A DNA stretch of 18,989 bases from Pseudomonadota bacterium (lineage in GTDB: Bacteria; Pseudomonadota; Gammaproteobacteria; Burkholderiales; Gallionellaceae). Both the position numbers and the translations under genes were made by a program. Below are positions 7,708 through 15,945 of this stretch, in pieces; positions within the stretch are counted from its first letter, which is position 1, and every line of letters begins with the position of its first letter. The stretch is taken from NCBI GenBank assembly GCA_021847165.1, contig JAJZUH010000018.1:1-18989 (forward strand), written 5' to 3'. The notes under the pieces are model-generated. The model had not been told where the DNA came from and did not search any database. It saw only the letters and a program-made list of their open reading frames with translations.

Positions 7708-7712
7708 CTCTG

Positions 7713-9200
7713 ATGCTGTCCCCTGTTACCGAACAAGAATTCCAATCACTCGCCAAGCAAGGCTACAACCGCATCCCGCTGGTCGCGGAAACCTTCGCCG
7801 ACCTCGACACACCGCTGTCGCTGTATCTTAAGCTTGCCAACCGTCCCTTTTCTTATCTGCTGGAGTCGGTGCAGGGCGGCGAGCGCTTCGGACGCTACTC
7901 CTTCATCGGCTTGCCAGCCGACACGCGCATCACCGTGCGCGGCAAGCAGGTCACGCTGACCACGCCCGCCGGCGAGACCACCCAGGAGGTCGCCGATCCC
8001 CTCGCCTATATCGAGGAATACCGGACGCGCTTCAAGGTCGCACCGCTGTCGGGGCTGCCGCGCTTCACCGGCGGACTGGCCGGTTACTTCGGCTACGACA
8101 CGGTGCGCTATATCGAACACAAGCTGGCCAGCACGCAGAAACCCGACGTGCTGGGCACGCCCGACATCCTGCTGATGCTCACCGAGCAGCTCGCGGTGGT
8201 CGACAATCTTTCCGGCAAGCTCACGTTCATCGTATATGCCGATCCCGCGCATGCCGATGCCTACCGCTCCGCACTGCAGCGCCTGGACGACCTGCAGCGC
8301 GCCCTGCGCCAGCCGGTGCAGATTCCCGATGCGCCGCAAATGCGCCGCTACGAGGCCAAATCCGAATTCGGCGAGGCCGCGTTCAAGGCCGCAGTGGAAA
8401 GATCCAAGCGCTACATCTTCGATGGCGACATCATGCAGGTGGTGCTGTCGCAGCGCATGTCGCAACATTTCCCCGCATCGCCGCTGTCGCTGTACCGCGC
8501 GCTGCGCAGCATCAATCCGTCGCCCTACCTGTTCTACTACGACATGGGCGACCACCATGTGGTCGGCTCCTCGCCGGAGATCCTGGCACGCCTCGAAGGC
8601 GACACCGTGACTGTGCGCCCCATCGCCGGCACGCGCCCGCGCGGCAAGACGCCGCAGAAGGATGCCGAGCTGGCGCAAGAACTGCTGGCCGATCCGAAGG
8701 AACTGGCCGAGCACCTGATGCTGATCGATCTCGGCCGCAACGACATCGGCCGCGTGGCCCAGAACGGCACGGTGAAGCTGACCGACAAGATGGTGATCGA
8801 GCGCTATTCGCACGTGATGCACATCGTCTCCAACGTCGAGGCGAAACTCAGGCAGGGCCTGGGCGCGATGGACGTACTCAGGGCCACCTTCCCCGCCGGC
8901 ACCGTATCCGGCGCCGCCAAGGTGCGCGCGATGGAGATCATCGACGAGCTGGAGCCCAGCAAGCGCGGCATCTATGCCGGGGCGGTCGGCTATCTCGCCT
9001 TCAACGGCGACATGGATGTCGCCATCGCACTGCGCACCGCCGTGGTGAAGGACGACACGCTCTACGTGCAGGCAGGGGCAGGCATCGTCGCCGACTCGGT
9101 GCCCGACAGCGAATGGCTGGAGACGCAGAACAAGGCACGCGCGGTGCTGCGCGCGGCCGAGATGGTGCTGGACGGGCTCGATGCCCGCTCGCACCGCTAG
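7713..9200 (+). CDS. trpE: Anthranilate synthase component I
   Basis: 495 residues. It converts chorismate to anthranilate, using ammonia delivered by TrpG: the first committed step of tryptophan synthesis. The tryptophan feedback site motif LLES is at 49-52, and NPSPYLFYY is near 268-276. The chorismate-binding domain shows [10 protein letters not shown] (302-311), [16 protein letters not shown] (334-349), [31 protein letters not shown] (393-412) and [16 protein letters not shown]. The feedback motif argues for TrpE rather than the PabB paralogue. The start is fixed by AGAGAGG five bases upstream, which is also part of the leader RNA structure. trpG follows after 12 bases. Confidence 0.97.
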   Translation: MLSPVTEQEFQSLAKQGYNRIPLVAETFADLDTPLSLYLKLANRPFSYLLESVQGGERFGRYSFIGLPADTRITVRGKQVTLTTPAGETTQEVADPLAYIEEYRTRFKVAPLSGLPRFTGGLAGYFGYDTVRYIEHKLASTQKPDVLGTPDILLMLTEQLAVVDNLSGKLTFIVYADPAHADAYRSALQRLDDLQRALRQPVQIPDAPQMRRYEAKSEFGEAAFKAAVERSKRYIFDGDIMQVVLSQRMSQHFPASPLSLYRALRSINPSPYLFYYDMGDHHVVGSSPEILARLEGDTVTVRPIAGTRPRGKTPQKDAELAQELLADPKELAEHLMLIDLGRNDIGRVAQNGTVKLTDKMVIERYSHVMHIVSNVEAKLRQGLGAMDVLRATFPAGTVSGAAKVRAMEIIDELEPSKRGIYAGAVGYLAFNGDMDVAIALRTAVVKDDTLYVQAGAGIVADSVPDSEWLETQNKARAVLRAAEMVLDGLDARSHR

Positions 9201-9212
9201 GGAGAAGCAGAC

Positions 9213-9782
9213 ATGTTACTGATGATCGACAACTACGACTCCTTCACCTATAACCTGGTGCAGTATTTCGCCGAGCTCGGCGCGGACGTGCTGGTCTACC
9301 GCAACGACGAGATCACGGTGGAACAGATCGAGCAACTGAACCCGCAGCACCTGGTCGTGTCGCCCGGTCCGTGCACGCCGAACGAAGCGGGCATCTCGGT
9401 CGCCGCGATCAGGCATTTCGCCGGCAGGATCCCGCTGCTCGGCGTATGCCTCGGCCACCAGAGCATAGGCCAGGCCTTCGGCGGCAGGATCATCCACGCC
9501 AAGACGCTGATGCATGGCAAGACCTCGCTGATCCGCCACAACGGCAACAGCGTGTTCACCGGGTTGCCCAATCCGTTCACCGCGACGCGTTACCATTCTC
9601 TGGTGATCGAGCGCGAGACCCTGCCGGACTGCCTGGAGATCACCGCCTGGACCGACGACGGCGAGATCATGGGCGTGCGCCACAAGACGCTGGCGGTGCA
9701 CGGCGTGCAGTTCCATCCCGAGTCCATCCTGACCGAACACGGGCATGACATGCTGAGGAATTTTCTGGAAGGGAAGCGATAG
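9213..9782 (+). CDS. trpG: Anthranilate synthase component II (glutamine amidotransferase)
   Basis: 189 residues, a single class I glutamine amidotransferase domain that releases ammonia from glutamine for TrpE. It begins [19 protein letters not shown]. The oxyanion region is [11 protein letters not shown] (50-60). The nucleophile is Cys79 in [16 protein letters not shown]. The rest of the triad is His168 and Glu170 in [19 protein letters not shown] lies seven bases before the ATG. In many bacteria this subunit also serves PabB for folate. I see no pabB in the window, so sharing cannot be judged. trpD begins two bases after its stop. Confidence 0.96.
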   Translation: MLLMIDNYDSFTYNLVQYFAELGADVLVYRNDEITVEQIEQLNPQHLVVSPGPCTPNEAGISVAAIRHFAGRIPLLGVCLGHQSIGQAFGGRIIHAKTLMHGKTSLIRHNGNSVFTGLPNPFTATRYHSLVIERETLPDCLEITAWTDDGEIMGVRHKTLAVHGVQFHPESILTEHGHDMLRNFLEGKR

Positions 9783-9784
9783 CC

Positions 9785-10804
9785 ATGATCACTCCACAAC
9801 AGGCACTGGTGCGCCTGATCGAGCAGCGCGAGATCTTTTACGACGAAATGCTGTCGCTGATGCGGCAGATCATGGGCGGCGAAGTCTCGCCGGTGCAGAT
9901 CGCCGGCATCCTGATCGGCTTGCGCGTCAAGAAGGAAACCATCGGCGAGATTTCCGCGGCGGCGTTCGTGATGCGCGAGTTCGCCACCCAGGTTCCGGTC
10001 ACGCGGCGCGAGCATCTGGTGGACACCTGCGGCACCGGCGGCGATGCCGCGCACACGTTCAACATCTCGACGGCCAGCGCGTTCGTCGCGGCAGCGGCGG
10101 GCGCACGGGTCGCCAAGCACGGCGGACGTTCGGTGTCTTCCACCTGCGGCTCGGCGGACGTGCTGGAGGCGCTGGGCGTCAACCTCAACCTGACGCCGGA
10201 ACAGGTGGGGCGCAGCATCGACCAGATCGGCATCGGCTTCATGTTCGCGCCCAATTTCCACGGCGCGATGAAACATGCGGCGCCGGTGCGCAAGGAACTG
10301 GGCGTGCGCACGCTGTTCAACGTGCTGGGGCCACTGACCAATCCCGCCGGTGCGGACAACCAGGTGCTGGGCGTGTTCCATCCCGACCTCGTCGGCATCC
10401 AGGCACGCGTGCTGCAGCGTCTGGGCAGCCGTCATGTGCTGGTGGTGAACGGCGCGGATGGCCTGGACGAGATCACCATCAGCGGACCGACGTCCATCGC
10501 GGAACTGAAGGACGGCCAGGTGAACGAATATACCGTCACCCCGGAATCGTTCGGCCTGAGGTCCGCGCCGCTGGACGACATACGCGTCAGCAATATCGAC
10601 CAGGCCAAGGCCATGTTGCTGGGCGTGCTGGACAACCGGCCCGGCGCGGCGCGCGACATCGTCCTGCTCAACGCGGGAGCCGCGATCTACGCTGCCGGCC
10701 TGAGCACCACGCTGGCAGAGGGCGTCAAGCTGGCGGCCGGGACGATCGCCTCCGGCGCGGCCAAAAACAAGCTGGCGCAGCTGATCCAGGTCAGCAACAC
10801 CTGA
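9785..10804 (+). CDS. trpD: Anthranilate phosphoribosyltransferase
   Basis: 339 residues. It joins anthranilate to PRPP to give phosphoribosylanthranilate, the second step of tryptophan synthesis. The small helical N-terminal domain is followed by the PRPP-binding loop DTCGTGGD (80-87), [25 protein letters not shown] (111-119) and [20 protein letters not shown]. It starts two bases after trpG, whose last codons contain GGAAGGGAAG, a usable ribosome-binding site. The expected next gene, trpC (indole-3-glycerol phosphate synthase), is not here. A relA-like gene starts 16 bases downstream instead. Confidence 0.97.
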   Translation: MITPQQALVRLIEQREIFYDEMLSLMRQIMGGEVSPVQIAGILIGLRVKKETIGEISAAAFVMREFATQVPVTRREHLVDTCGTGGDAAHTFNISTASAFVAAAAGARVAKHGGRSVSSTCGSADVLEALGVNLNLTPEQVGRSIDQIGIGFMFAPNFHGAMKHAAPVRKELGVRTLFNVLGPLTNPAGADNQVLGVFHPDLVGIQARVLQRLGSRHVLVVNGADGLDEITISGPTSIAELKDGQVNEYTVTPESFGLRSAPLDDIRVSNIDQAKAMLLGVLDNRPGAARDIVLLNAGAAIYAAGLSTTLAEGVKLAAGTIASGAAKNKLAQLIQVSNT

Positions 10805-10820
10805 GCGTTTTACCGCACAC

Positions 10821-12770
10821 GTGGTCTCCATCCAGCATCAGTTTCCTCCGCTCGCCGGACAGGACAGCGCCGACATCCAGGACTGGCTGGGCGCGTTGTC
10901 CGGGGTCTTTGCGCCCGCCGAGATCGAGGTGATCCGCGGTGCGTGCGAGTTCGCCGCACCGCTCTATCACGACAAATGCGAGGTCACCGGCACGCCGCTG
11001 TTGCAGCATGCGCTCGGCTCGGCCTCCATCCTGATCGGCCTGCACATGGACCACGAGACCATCGCCGCAGCCGCACTGCATGCCGTGCCCGAGTATCTCG
11101 ACGACTGGAACGAAGTCCTGAGCGGGCGCTTCGGGCGCAACGTCACCGTGCTGGTCGACGGCATCTCACGGATGGAACAGATCCGCCAGTTCAGCGAGAT
11201 ACGCAACGCGAAGGACAAGGACGATACCGCCGAACAGATCGAAAGCCTGCGCAAGATGCTGCTGGCGATGGTGGAAGACATCCGCGTGGTGCTCATCAAG
11301 CTGGCCGAGCGCACGCAGACGCTGCGCAACCTTTCCGGCGCGACGCCCGAGCAGCAGAAGCAGATCGCGCAGGAGACGCAAAGCATCTTCGCGCCGCTGG
11401 CCAACCGGCTTGGCGTATGGCAGATCAAGTGGGAACTGGAAGACCTGTCGACGCGCTACCTTGAGCCTGCGCTCTACAAGCAGGTCGCCAGACTGCTCGA
11501 CGAGCGGCGCGTGGACCGGGAACGCTATATCGCCGATGTCATCGGACGGCTGCAACAGGCACTGGCGCAGGCCGGCATCAAGGCCGAAGTAAGCGGACGC
11601 CCGAAACACATCTACAGCATCATCAACAAGATGAAGCGCAAGCATCTCGATTTCGACCAGCTGTACGATGTGCGCGCGGTGCGGGTATTGGTGGACGACC
11701 TTGAGCAATGCTATGCGGCGCTCTCCATCGTGCACGAACTGTGGCAGCCGATCCAGAGCGAATTCGACGACTACATCGCCCGTCCCAAACCCAACGGCTA
11801 TCGCTCGCTGCACACGGCCGTGCTCGGCCCGCGCAACCTCTCGGTCGAGGTGCAGATACGCACCCGGCAGATGCATCACGATTCCGAACTCGGCGTGGCC
11901 GCGCACTGGCGCTACAAGGAGAACAGGAAATCCGAAAGCGGCGTGGACGAGAAGATATCCTGGCTGCGCCAGATCCTGGCATGGAAGGACGAACTGGCCG
12001 ACAGCGGGCAATTGCAGGCACAGTTCAAGAACCAGTTGCTGCAAGACCGCGTGTACGTGCTGACGCCGCAAGGCAAGGTGATCGATCTGCCGAAGGGCGC
12101 GACGCCGGTGGATTTCGCCTACGTCGTGCACACCGATCTCGGCCACCGCACGCGCGGCGCCAAGATCGATGGCAGCATCGTGCCGCTCAACACCAAACTG
12201 CAGACTGGCCAGCGCGTGGAGATCCTCGCGGCCAAGCAGGGCGGGCCCAGCCGAGACTGGCTCAGTCCGAGGCTGGGCTTCCTGCAGAGTGCGCGGTCGC
12301 GCGCCAAGGTGCGCCACTGGTTCTCCGAACAGAACATCGACGACAGCGTCGCCCAAGGGCGCACGCTGCTCGACCGCGAGCTGCACCGCATCGGCGTGAC
12401 CGACATCAACCAGGAGAAGCTGGCGCAGAAACTGCGCTTCAACAAACTGGACGAGCTGCTCGCCGCATTGGGCCGCGGCGACATCACGCCGCGCCGCGTC
12501 AGCCTTGCCATCGCACAGGACACACCACCGGCGCCGCGCAGCACTGCCAGCCAGGCACTGCCCACCGCCAGCGGCAACGTGCTGATCGAAGGGGTGGGCA
12601 ACCTGATGATCCGCACCGCCCGTTGCTGCCATCCGGTCAAGCCGGACGCCATCATCGGTTACGTCACGCGCGACCGCGGCATCACCATCCACCGCCGCGA
12701 TTGCCCGTTCATGCAACGGGTGCCGGAAGAGCGCGAGGACAGGCTGCTGGATGCGCGCTGGGCACCGTGA
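10821..12770 (+). CDS. relA: RelA-type (p)ppGpp synthetase lacking the C-terminal ACT domain
   Basis: 649 residues from a GTG. It transfers pyrophosphate from ATP to GDP/GTP on the ribosome when uncharged tRNA accumulates. The N-terminal HD fold is degenerate: His63 is kept, but the HD pair is His87-Ala88, so hydrolysis is not expected. The synthetase domain runs about 235-366 (FDQLYDVRAVRVLV, PNGYRSLHTAVLGP, VEVQIRTRQMHHDSELGVAAHW). Its EFDD at 314-317 is the acidic EXDD motif of monofunctional RelA rather than the RXKD of bifunctional Rel/SpoT. TGS is at about 409-470, then a helical region, then the CC/zinc-finger domain (C602, C603, H604, C628). The protein stops at DARWAP, where E. coli RelA (744 residues) continues into the ACT domain. 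The GTG start has no visible ribosome-binding site and is uncertain. Confidence 0.9.
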   Translation: MVSIQHQFPPLAGQDSADIQDWLGALSGVFAPAEIEVIRGACEFAAPLYHDKCEVTGTPLLQHALGSASILIGLHMDHETIAAAALHAVPEYLDDWNEVLSGRFGRNVTVLVDGISRMEQIRQFSEIRNAKDKDDTAEQIESLRKMLLAMVEDIRVVLIKLAERTQTLRNLSGATPEQQKQIAQETQSIFAPLANRLGVWQIKWELEDLSTRYLEPALYKQVARLLDERRVDRERYIADVIGRLQQALAQAGIKAEVSGRPKHIYSIINKMKRKHLDFDQLYDVRAVRVLVDDLEQCYAALSIVHELWQPIQSEFDDYIARPKPNGYRSLHTAVLGPRNLSVEVQIRTRQMHHDSELGVAAHWRYKENRKSESGVDEKISWLRQILAWKDELADSGQLQAQFKNQLLQDRVYVLTPQGKVIDLPKGATPVDFAYVVHTDLGHRTRGAKIDGSIVPLNTKLQTGQRVEILAAKQGGPSRDWLSPRLGFLQSARSRAKVRHWFSEQNIDDSVAQGRTLLDRELHRIGVTDINQEKLAQKLRFNKLDELLAALGRGDITPRRVSLAIAQDTPPAPRSTASQALPTASGNVLIEGVGNLMIRTARCCHPVKPDAIIGYVTRDRGITIHRRDCPFMQRVPEEREDRLLDARWAP

Positions 12771-12833
12771 GGTGCTGCCTGCGGCAGTGGCCGACACCCG
12801 CTCCGCAGGCGTGACCGCCTCGCTCCCGCCATC

Positions 12834-13715
12834 TCACCGCGCCGCCGCTCCGGCCGCAAGCGACTGCAACGCCGCCGCCACCGTCGGATAGCGCAGCACC
12901 GCCTTCAATTCGCGCTTCATGCGCTCGTTGCTCAGGCGGCGCGATTCGTTCATGAAGGACAGCAGCGATTCCGGCAGAACCCGCTGCGCCTCGGCGCGGG
13001 AGACGCGCGGCGGGCGCGGCAACCCATGCGCATCCGCCACCGCATCGAAGTAGTCGCCCATCCTCAATTCGCTGTCGTCGCTGGCGTGATACACGCGGTT
13101 CGCCTTGCCCCGACGCAACGCCGCAACGATGACATGCGCGAGGTCGTCGGCATGGATGTGGTTGGTATAGCCGTCTTCTGCCGCAACGAAGGCAGGCGTG
13201 CCGGCGCGAATGCGTTCCAGCGGCAGGCGTTCCGCCGCGTAGATGCCGGGTACGCGCAGGATGCTGGCCTGGACACCGTTGCGCCCGGCCCAGCCGCGTA
13301 TCTGCCGTTCCGCATCGGCGCGGCGCTGCGCACGCGCATTCTGCGGATGGATGGCGCGCGTTTCGCCGACCACGGCACCGCCGCAATCGCCATACACGCC
13401 GCTGGTGCTGATGTAGACAAACCGTTCCGGCAGCCTCCCCCTGGACAATGCCGCCAGCAGATGGCGGGTGCGGGCGTCCAGGATGCCCGCATTGGGCGGC
13501 GGCGCCAGATGCAGCACGATATCCGCCAGCCCAGCCAGCCGCGCCAGGCTGGCAGGCTCATCCAGATCGCCGTGTATCGGCATAATGCCCTGAGCACTCA
13601 GCGCTTTTCCCCGCGCCGCGGTCCTGATCAGCGCGCAGATGCGATACCGCCCGGCAAGCAGGGGGATGACGCGGCGCGCGATGTCGCCGCAACCTATGAT
13701 GAGCAATCGTTTCAT
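12834..13715 (-). CDS. Atypical short-chain dehydrogenase/reductase (NAD-dependent epimerase-like, YeeZ-like)
   Basis: 293 residues from the ATG at 13715 (an ATG three codons earlier, 13724, is equally possible). The N-terminal Rossmann motif is RLLIIGCGDIARR. HGDLDEP (48-54) is the usual adenine-binding Asp region. VLHLAPPPNAG and RFVYISTSGVYGDCGG (about 98-113) follow, as in extended SDRs. The catalytic YxxxK is not present where the family would have it (the stretch after HPQNAR has Arg and Ala instead), so it is better called an atypical SDR than an active sugar epimerase. The later LRVPGIYAAERLPLERI and TNHIHADDLAHVIVAAL are conserved in this group. It runs divergently from the flavin reductase with about 66 bases between them. 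The substrate is unknown. Confidence 0.85.
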   Translation of the reverse strand: MKRLLIIGCGDIARRVIPLLAGRYRICALIRTAARGKALSAQGIMPIHGDLDEPASLARLAGLADIVLHLAPPPNAGILDARTRHLLAALSRGRLPERFVYISTSGVYGDCGGAVVGETRAIHPQNARAQRRADAERQIRGWAGRNGVQASILRVPGIYAAERLPLERIRAGTPAFVAAEDGYTNHIHADDLAHVIVAALRRGKANRVYHASDDSELRMGDYFDAVADAHGLPRPPRVSRAEAQRVLPESLLSFMNESRRLSNERMKRELKAVLRYPTVAAALQSLAAGAAAR

Positions 13716-13781
13716 ATGGGACATAATCAGAGCGTGCCCATTATGCGTTAAAATCGCCGCCTTTATTCAGCGGACAGAACC

Positions 13782-14783
13782 ATGAGCTTCAAGACCACCA
13801 TTCAGCCGAGCAACCACACCTTCCCCATCGAGAAGGACGAGACCATCCTTGAGGCGGCGCTGGACCATGGCCTGACGCTGCCATACAGCTGTCGCAACGG
13901 TGCTTGCGGCGTGTGCAAGGGCAAGGTGCTGCAGGGCTCGGTGGATTACGGCAAGGCACAGTCGTTCGCCCTGACCGAGGCCGAGAAAGCCGCCGGGATG
14001 GCGCTGTTCTGCTGCGCGAAGCCGCTCTCCGACCTGGTGCTCGAAAGCCATGAAGTGACCAGCGAACAGGAGATCGTGGTGAAGACGCTGCCTTGCCGCG
14101 TCGAAAAAATGGTCAGGCTGGCCGACGATGTGATGGTGCTGTATCTCAAGCTGCCCAGCAACGAACGCCTGCAGTTCCTCGCCGGACAATATATCGACAT
14201 CCTGCAGAAGGAAGGCAAGCCGCGCAGCTTCTCGCTCGCCAATGCTCCGCACGACGACGAGCTGCTGGAACTGCACGTGCGCAACATCGCCGGCGGCGCC
14301 TTTACCAATCATGTCTTCAACGGGATGAAGGAGCGCGACATCCTGCGCATCAAGGGGCCGCTCGGCGGTTTCTATCTGCGCGAGGATTCGCCCAGGCCGA
14401 TCGTCTTCGTCGCCAGCGGTACCGGTTTCGCGCCGGTCAAGGCGATCATAGAACACGCGCTGCATATCGGCTTCAAACGCGAGATGCATTTCTACTGGGG
14501 CGTGCGCAAGCAGTCCGACCTCTACATGCTGGACAAGGTGAAAGGCTGGGAAGCGAGCGGCATCAAGTTCACGCCCGTGGTGTCCGATGAACAGTGGCCA
14601 GGCCGCATGGGGTTCGTGCACCAGGCGGTGCTGGATGACTTCAGGGATCTGTCAGCTTATGCGGTATACGCCTGCGGCGCACCAGTGGTGGTGGAAGCGG
14701 CGCACCGCGAGTTCACCGCCCAGCGCGGCCTGCCCGGCGATGCGTTCTACTCGGACGCCTTCACCTTCGTGCCCAAGAGCTGA
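13782..14783 (+). CDS. Ferredoxin-type [2Fe-2S] FAD/NAD(P)H reductase (CDP-6-deoxy-glucoseen reductase-like)
   Basis: 333 residues in three domains. Residues 1-95 are a plant-type ferredoxin with Cys37, Cys42, Cys45 and a fourth Cys at 77 (or 78). About 100-200 is the FAD domain, with RSFSLAN (148-154) and GAFTNHVFNG. About 205-333 is the NAD(P)H domain, with ASGTGFAPVKAII (211-223) and YACGAP (296-301). Proteins of this build pass electrons from NAD(P)H through FAD and the cluster to a partner. Betaproteobacterial members are routinely labelled CDP-6-deoxy-delta-3,4-glucoseen reductase after the ascarylose enzyme. No deoxysugar genes are nearby, so that name should not be taken literally. 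A TAAAAT at 13749-13754 could be its -10 element, but the -35 match is poor. Confidence 0.9.
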   Translation: MSFKTTIQPSNHTFPIEKDETILEAALDHGLTLPYSCRNGACGVCKGKVLQGSVDYGKAQSFALTEAEKAAGMALFCCAKPLSDLVLESHEVTSEQEIVVKTLPCRVEKMVRLADDVMVLYLKLPSNERLQFLAGQYIDILQKEGKPRSFSLANAPHDDELLELHVRNIAGGAFTNHVFNGMKERDILRIKGPLGGFYLREDSPRPIVFVASGTGFAPVKAIIEHALHIGFKREMHFYWGVRKQSDLYMLDKVKGWEASGIKFTPVVSDEQWPGRMGFVHQAVLDDFRDLSAYAVYACGAPVVVEAAHREFTAQRGLPGDAFYSDAFTFVPKS

Positions 14784-14791
14784 CGCGCAGC

Positions 14792-15346
14792 TCAGAACTT
14801 CTTCGACAGACGCATCTCGCCGTTATCCTGCTCGACGCGGAACTGCTTCAGCACGTTCATGCCGAGCAGCGGCTGGCTCAGGTTGGGCATCACCACCGCC
14901 TGCACGTAGCGCAGCGTGAAATGCCCGAACCTGAGCTTCTGTATCGTCGTGGTGCAGACCTGCGCATCGCCGTTGCCGGTCTTCATCGTGCCCCGGCCCT
15001 GACAGGTCAGCCCGGCCGCGGTCGCGGCGGACAGCGGCAATGCCACCAGCGTCGCCCCGGTATCCACGACAAAATTCAGGTAACTGTCATTGACGGCGCC
15101 GTCGATGAAGTAATGCCCGCCGCGCCCCTGGCCGATGACCAGCGGCTTGCCCTCGGCCGCAGGAGAATCGGCATCGGTCTCGACCGGCGAAGCCGAGGCC
15201 CAGGAAGAGACCGCCTGCACCTCCTTCTCGCATGGCTTCTCCTGGTAGAGCATCTCGCCGGACGCGTTCTTGCACTTGTAGATCGTGCCTGCGCTTGCGC
15301 ACAGGCTGGTGGCCGCCAGGGATAGCAGCAATATCGTGCGTTTCAT
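14792..15346 (-). CDS. Secreted retropepsin-like aspartic protease with DUF4124-like N-terminus
   Basis: 184 residues from the ATG at 15346, supported by AGGA a few bases upstream and by the signal peptide that follows (MKRTILLLSLAATSLCASA, likely cut before Gly20). TIYKCKNASGEMLYQEKPC (21-39) is the DUF4124 pattern. About 75-184 is a clan AA retropepsin-like domain with the active-site triad VVDTGATLVALP (Asp95-Thr96-Gly97), a flap-like glycine region and the hydrophobic ending QPLLGMNVLKQFRVEQDNG. One Asp per chain means it would act as a dimer. It probably acts in the periplasm. The stop lies nine bases from the convergent reductase gene's stop. The substrate is unknown. Confidence 0.88.
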   Translation of the reverse strand: MKRTILLLSLAATSLCASAGTIYKCKNASGEMLYQEKPCEKEVQAVSSWASASPVETDADSPAAEGKPLVIGQGRGGHYFIDGAVNDSYLNFVVDTGATLVALPLSAATAAGLTCQGRGTMKTGNGDAQVCTTTIQKLRFGHFTLRYVQAVVMPNLSQPLLGMNVLKQFRVEQDNGEMRLSKKF

Positions 15347-15408
15347 ATCTGTCCTTTTCTGTCGTCCGGCCTTGCCCGGGACGGGCTCAACGCGCCGTTG
15401 CGGCTGGC

Positions 15409-15768
15409 TTACCGGTAATCCCACTGGATGAGATTGGGCTGGACCACCCTGATGCGCGACTCCTTGCTGATCTGCGCGGCCATCTCCTGCGGACCGGGAT
15501 CGTCGGACACGACCAGCAGGAAGGTGTCCTCTTCCAGCAAATGCAGATATTTGATTCCGTAGCGGCCGTAATACTGGGAGATGATGCTCTCGTTCGCATC
15601 GGGGACCAGCGTGACGAGGTATTCGTTTGGCACCCTCGCCTGCGGCTGTGCGGGCGCATGTTCCGCGGCCGGCTCGGATACCATGGAAGTCTGGGCGCAT
15701 GCCGGGAGCGACATCGCCTGGCAGGCGATCATGCCGATCAAGAGGAAATGTCGTACACCGCGTTTCAT
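15409..15768 (-). CDS. Small putative lipoprotein with I9/subtilisin-propeptide-like domain
   Basis: 119 residues. The N-terminus is a signal sequence with a likely lipobox LPAC (21-24), then a Pro/Ala-rich linker. Residues about 47-116 follow the pattern of peptidase inhibitor I9 domains (propeptides of S8 subtilases): a first strand NEYLVTLVPDA, a helix around SIISQYYGRYG, a strand LLEEDTFLLVVSDD, a helix QEMAAQISKES and a last strand IRVVQPNLI. I recognise this by pattern only, and no subtilase domain follows. AGGAG lies seven to eight bases before the ATG. The gene is 62 bases upstream of the aspartic protease gene on the same strand and likely shares its transcript. An inhibitor or chaperone role is a guess. 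Confidence 0.7.
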   Translation of the reverse strand: MKRGVRHFLLIGMIACQAMSLPACAQTSMVSEPAAEHAPAQPQARVPNEYLVTLVPDANESIISQYYGRYGIKYLHLLEEDTFLLVVSDDPGPQEMAAQISKESRIRVVQPNLIQWDYR

Positions 15769-15923
15769 CCAGGTCTCCTGCCCCGCCGTGATCGGACACG
15801 GATCGGGATACGAACGTGCGCAAGCCAGGATAGCCTGCAGGCAAACTTTAGCAGCACCATCGGCGTTCGGCTATAGACCAAAAGATATAGAACCTCGCAT
15901 ATCCCTGCCGGGCTGAAGGAGAG

Positions 15924-15939
15924 GAACCGTCACCGGTTC
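15924..15939 (-). terminator. Hairpin just after hemY, possible terminator
   Basis: GAACCG and CGGTTC form a perfect six-base stem with a four-base loop, beginning seven bases after the hemY stop. Read on the - strand it is followed by a pyrimidine-rich stretch (CTCTCCTTC), not a true U-run, so factor-independent termination is uncertain. Confidence 0.3.
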
Positions 15940-15945
15940 AATCAC

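Noticed and set aside
7746..12797. Long - strand open frames opposite trpE, trpG/trpD and relA (482, 413 and 543 codons)
   Set aside because: These are antisense shadows of confidently identified genes, with typical His/Gln/Arg-rich composition and no start signals.
12775..12809. Overlapping inverted repeats (CTGCC/GGCAG, and CCTGCGG/CCGCAGG) between relA and the SDR gene, as a bidirectional terminator
   Set aside because: The stems are real, but neither strand has a U-run after them. GC-rich DNA yields such repeats often, so I do not call a terminator.
12768..12833. Programmed or accidental frameshift restoring a RelA ACT domain
   Set aside because: None of the three forward frames after the stop gives an ACT-like sequence before the convergent SDR gene begins.
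15833..15842. Ten-base palindrome GCCTGCAGGC upstream of the lipoprotein gene
   Set aside because: It is a single short palindrome with no partner site and no link to a promoter match. Chance is the simplest explanation.
15347..15844. Upstream extension of the aspartic protease frame to 15844
   Set aside because: The signal peptide and ribosome-binding site place the start at 15346. The extension runs antiphase through the lipoprotein gene and looks like noise.
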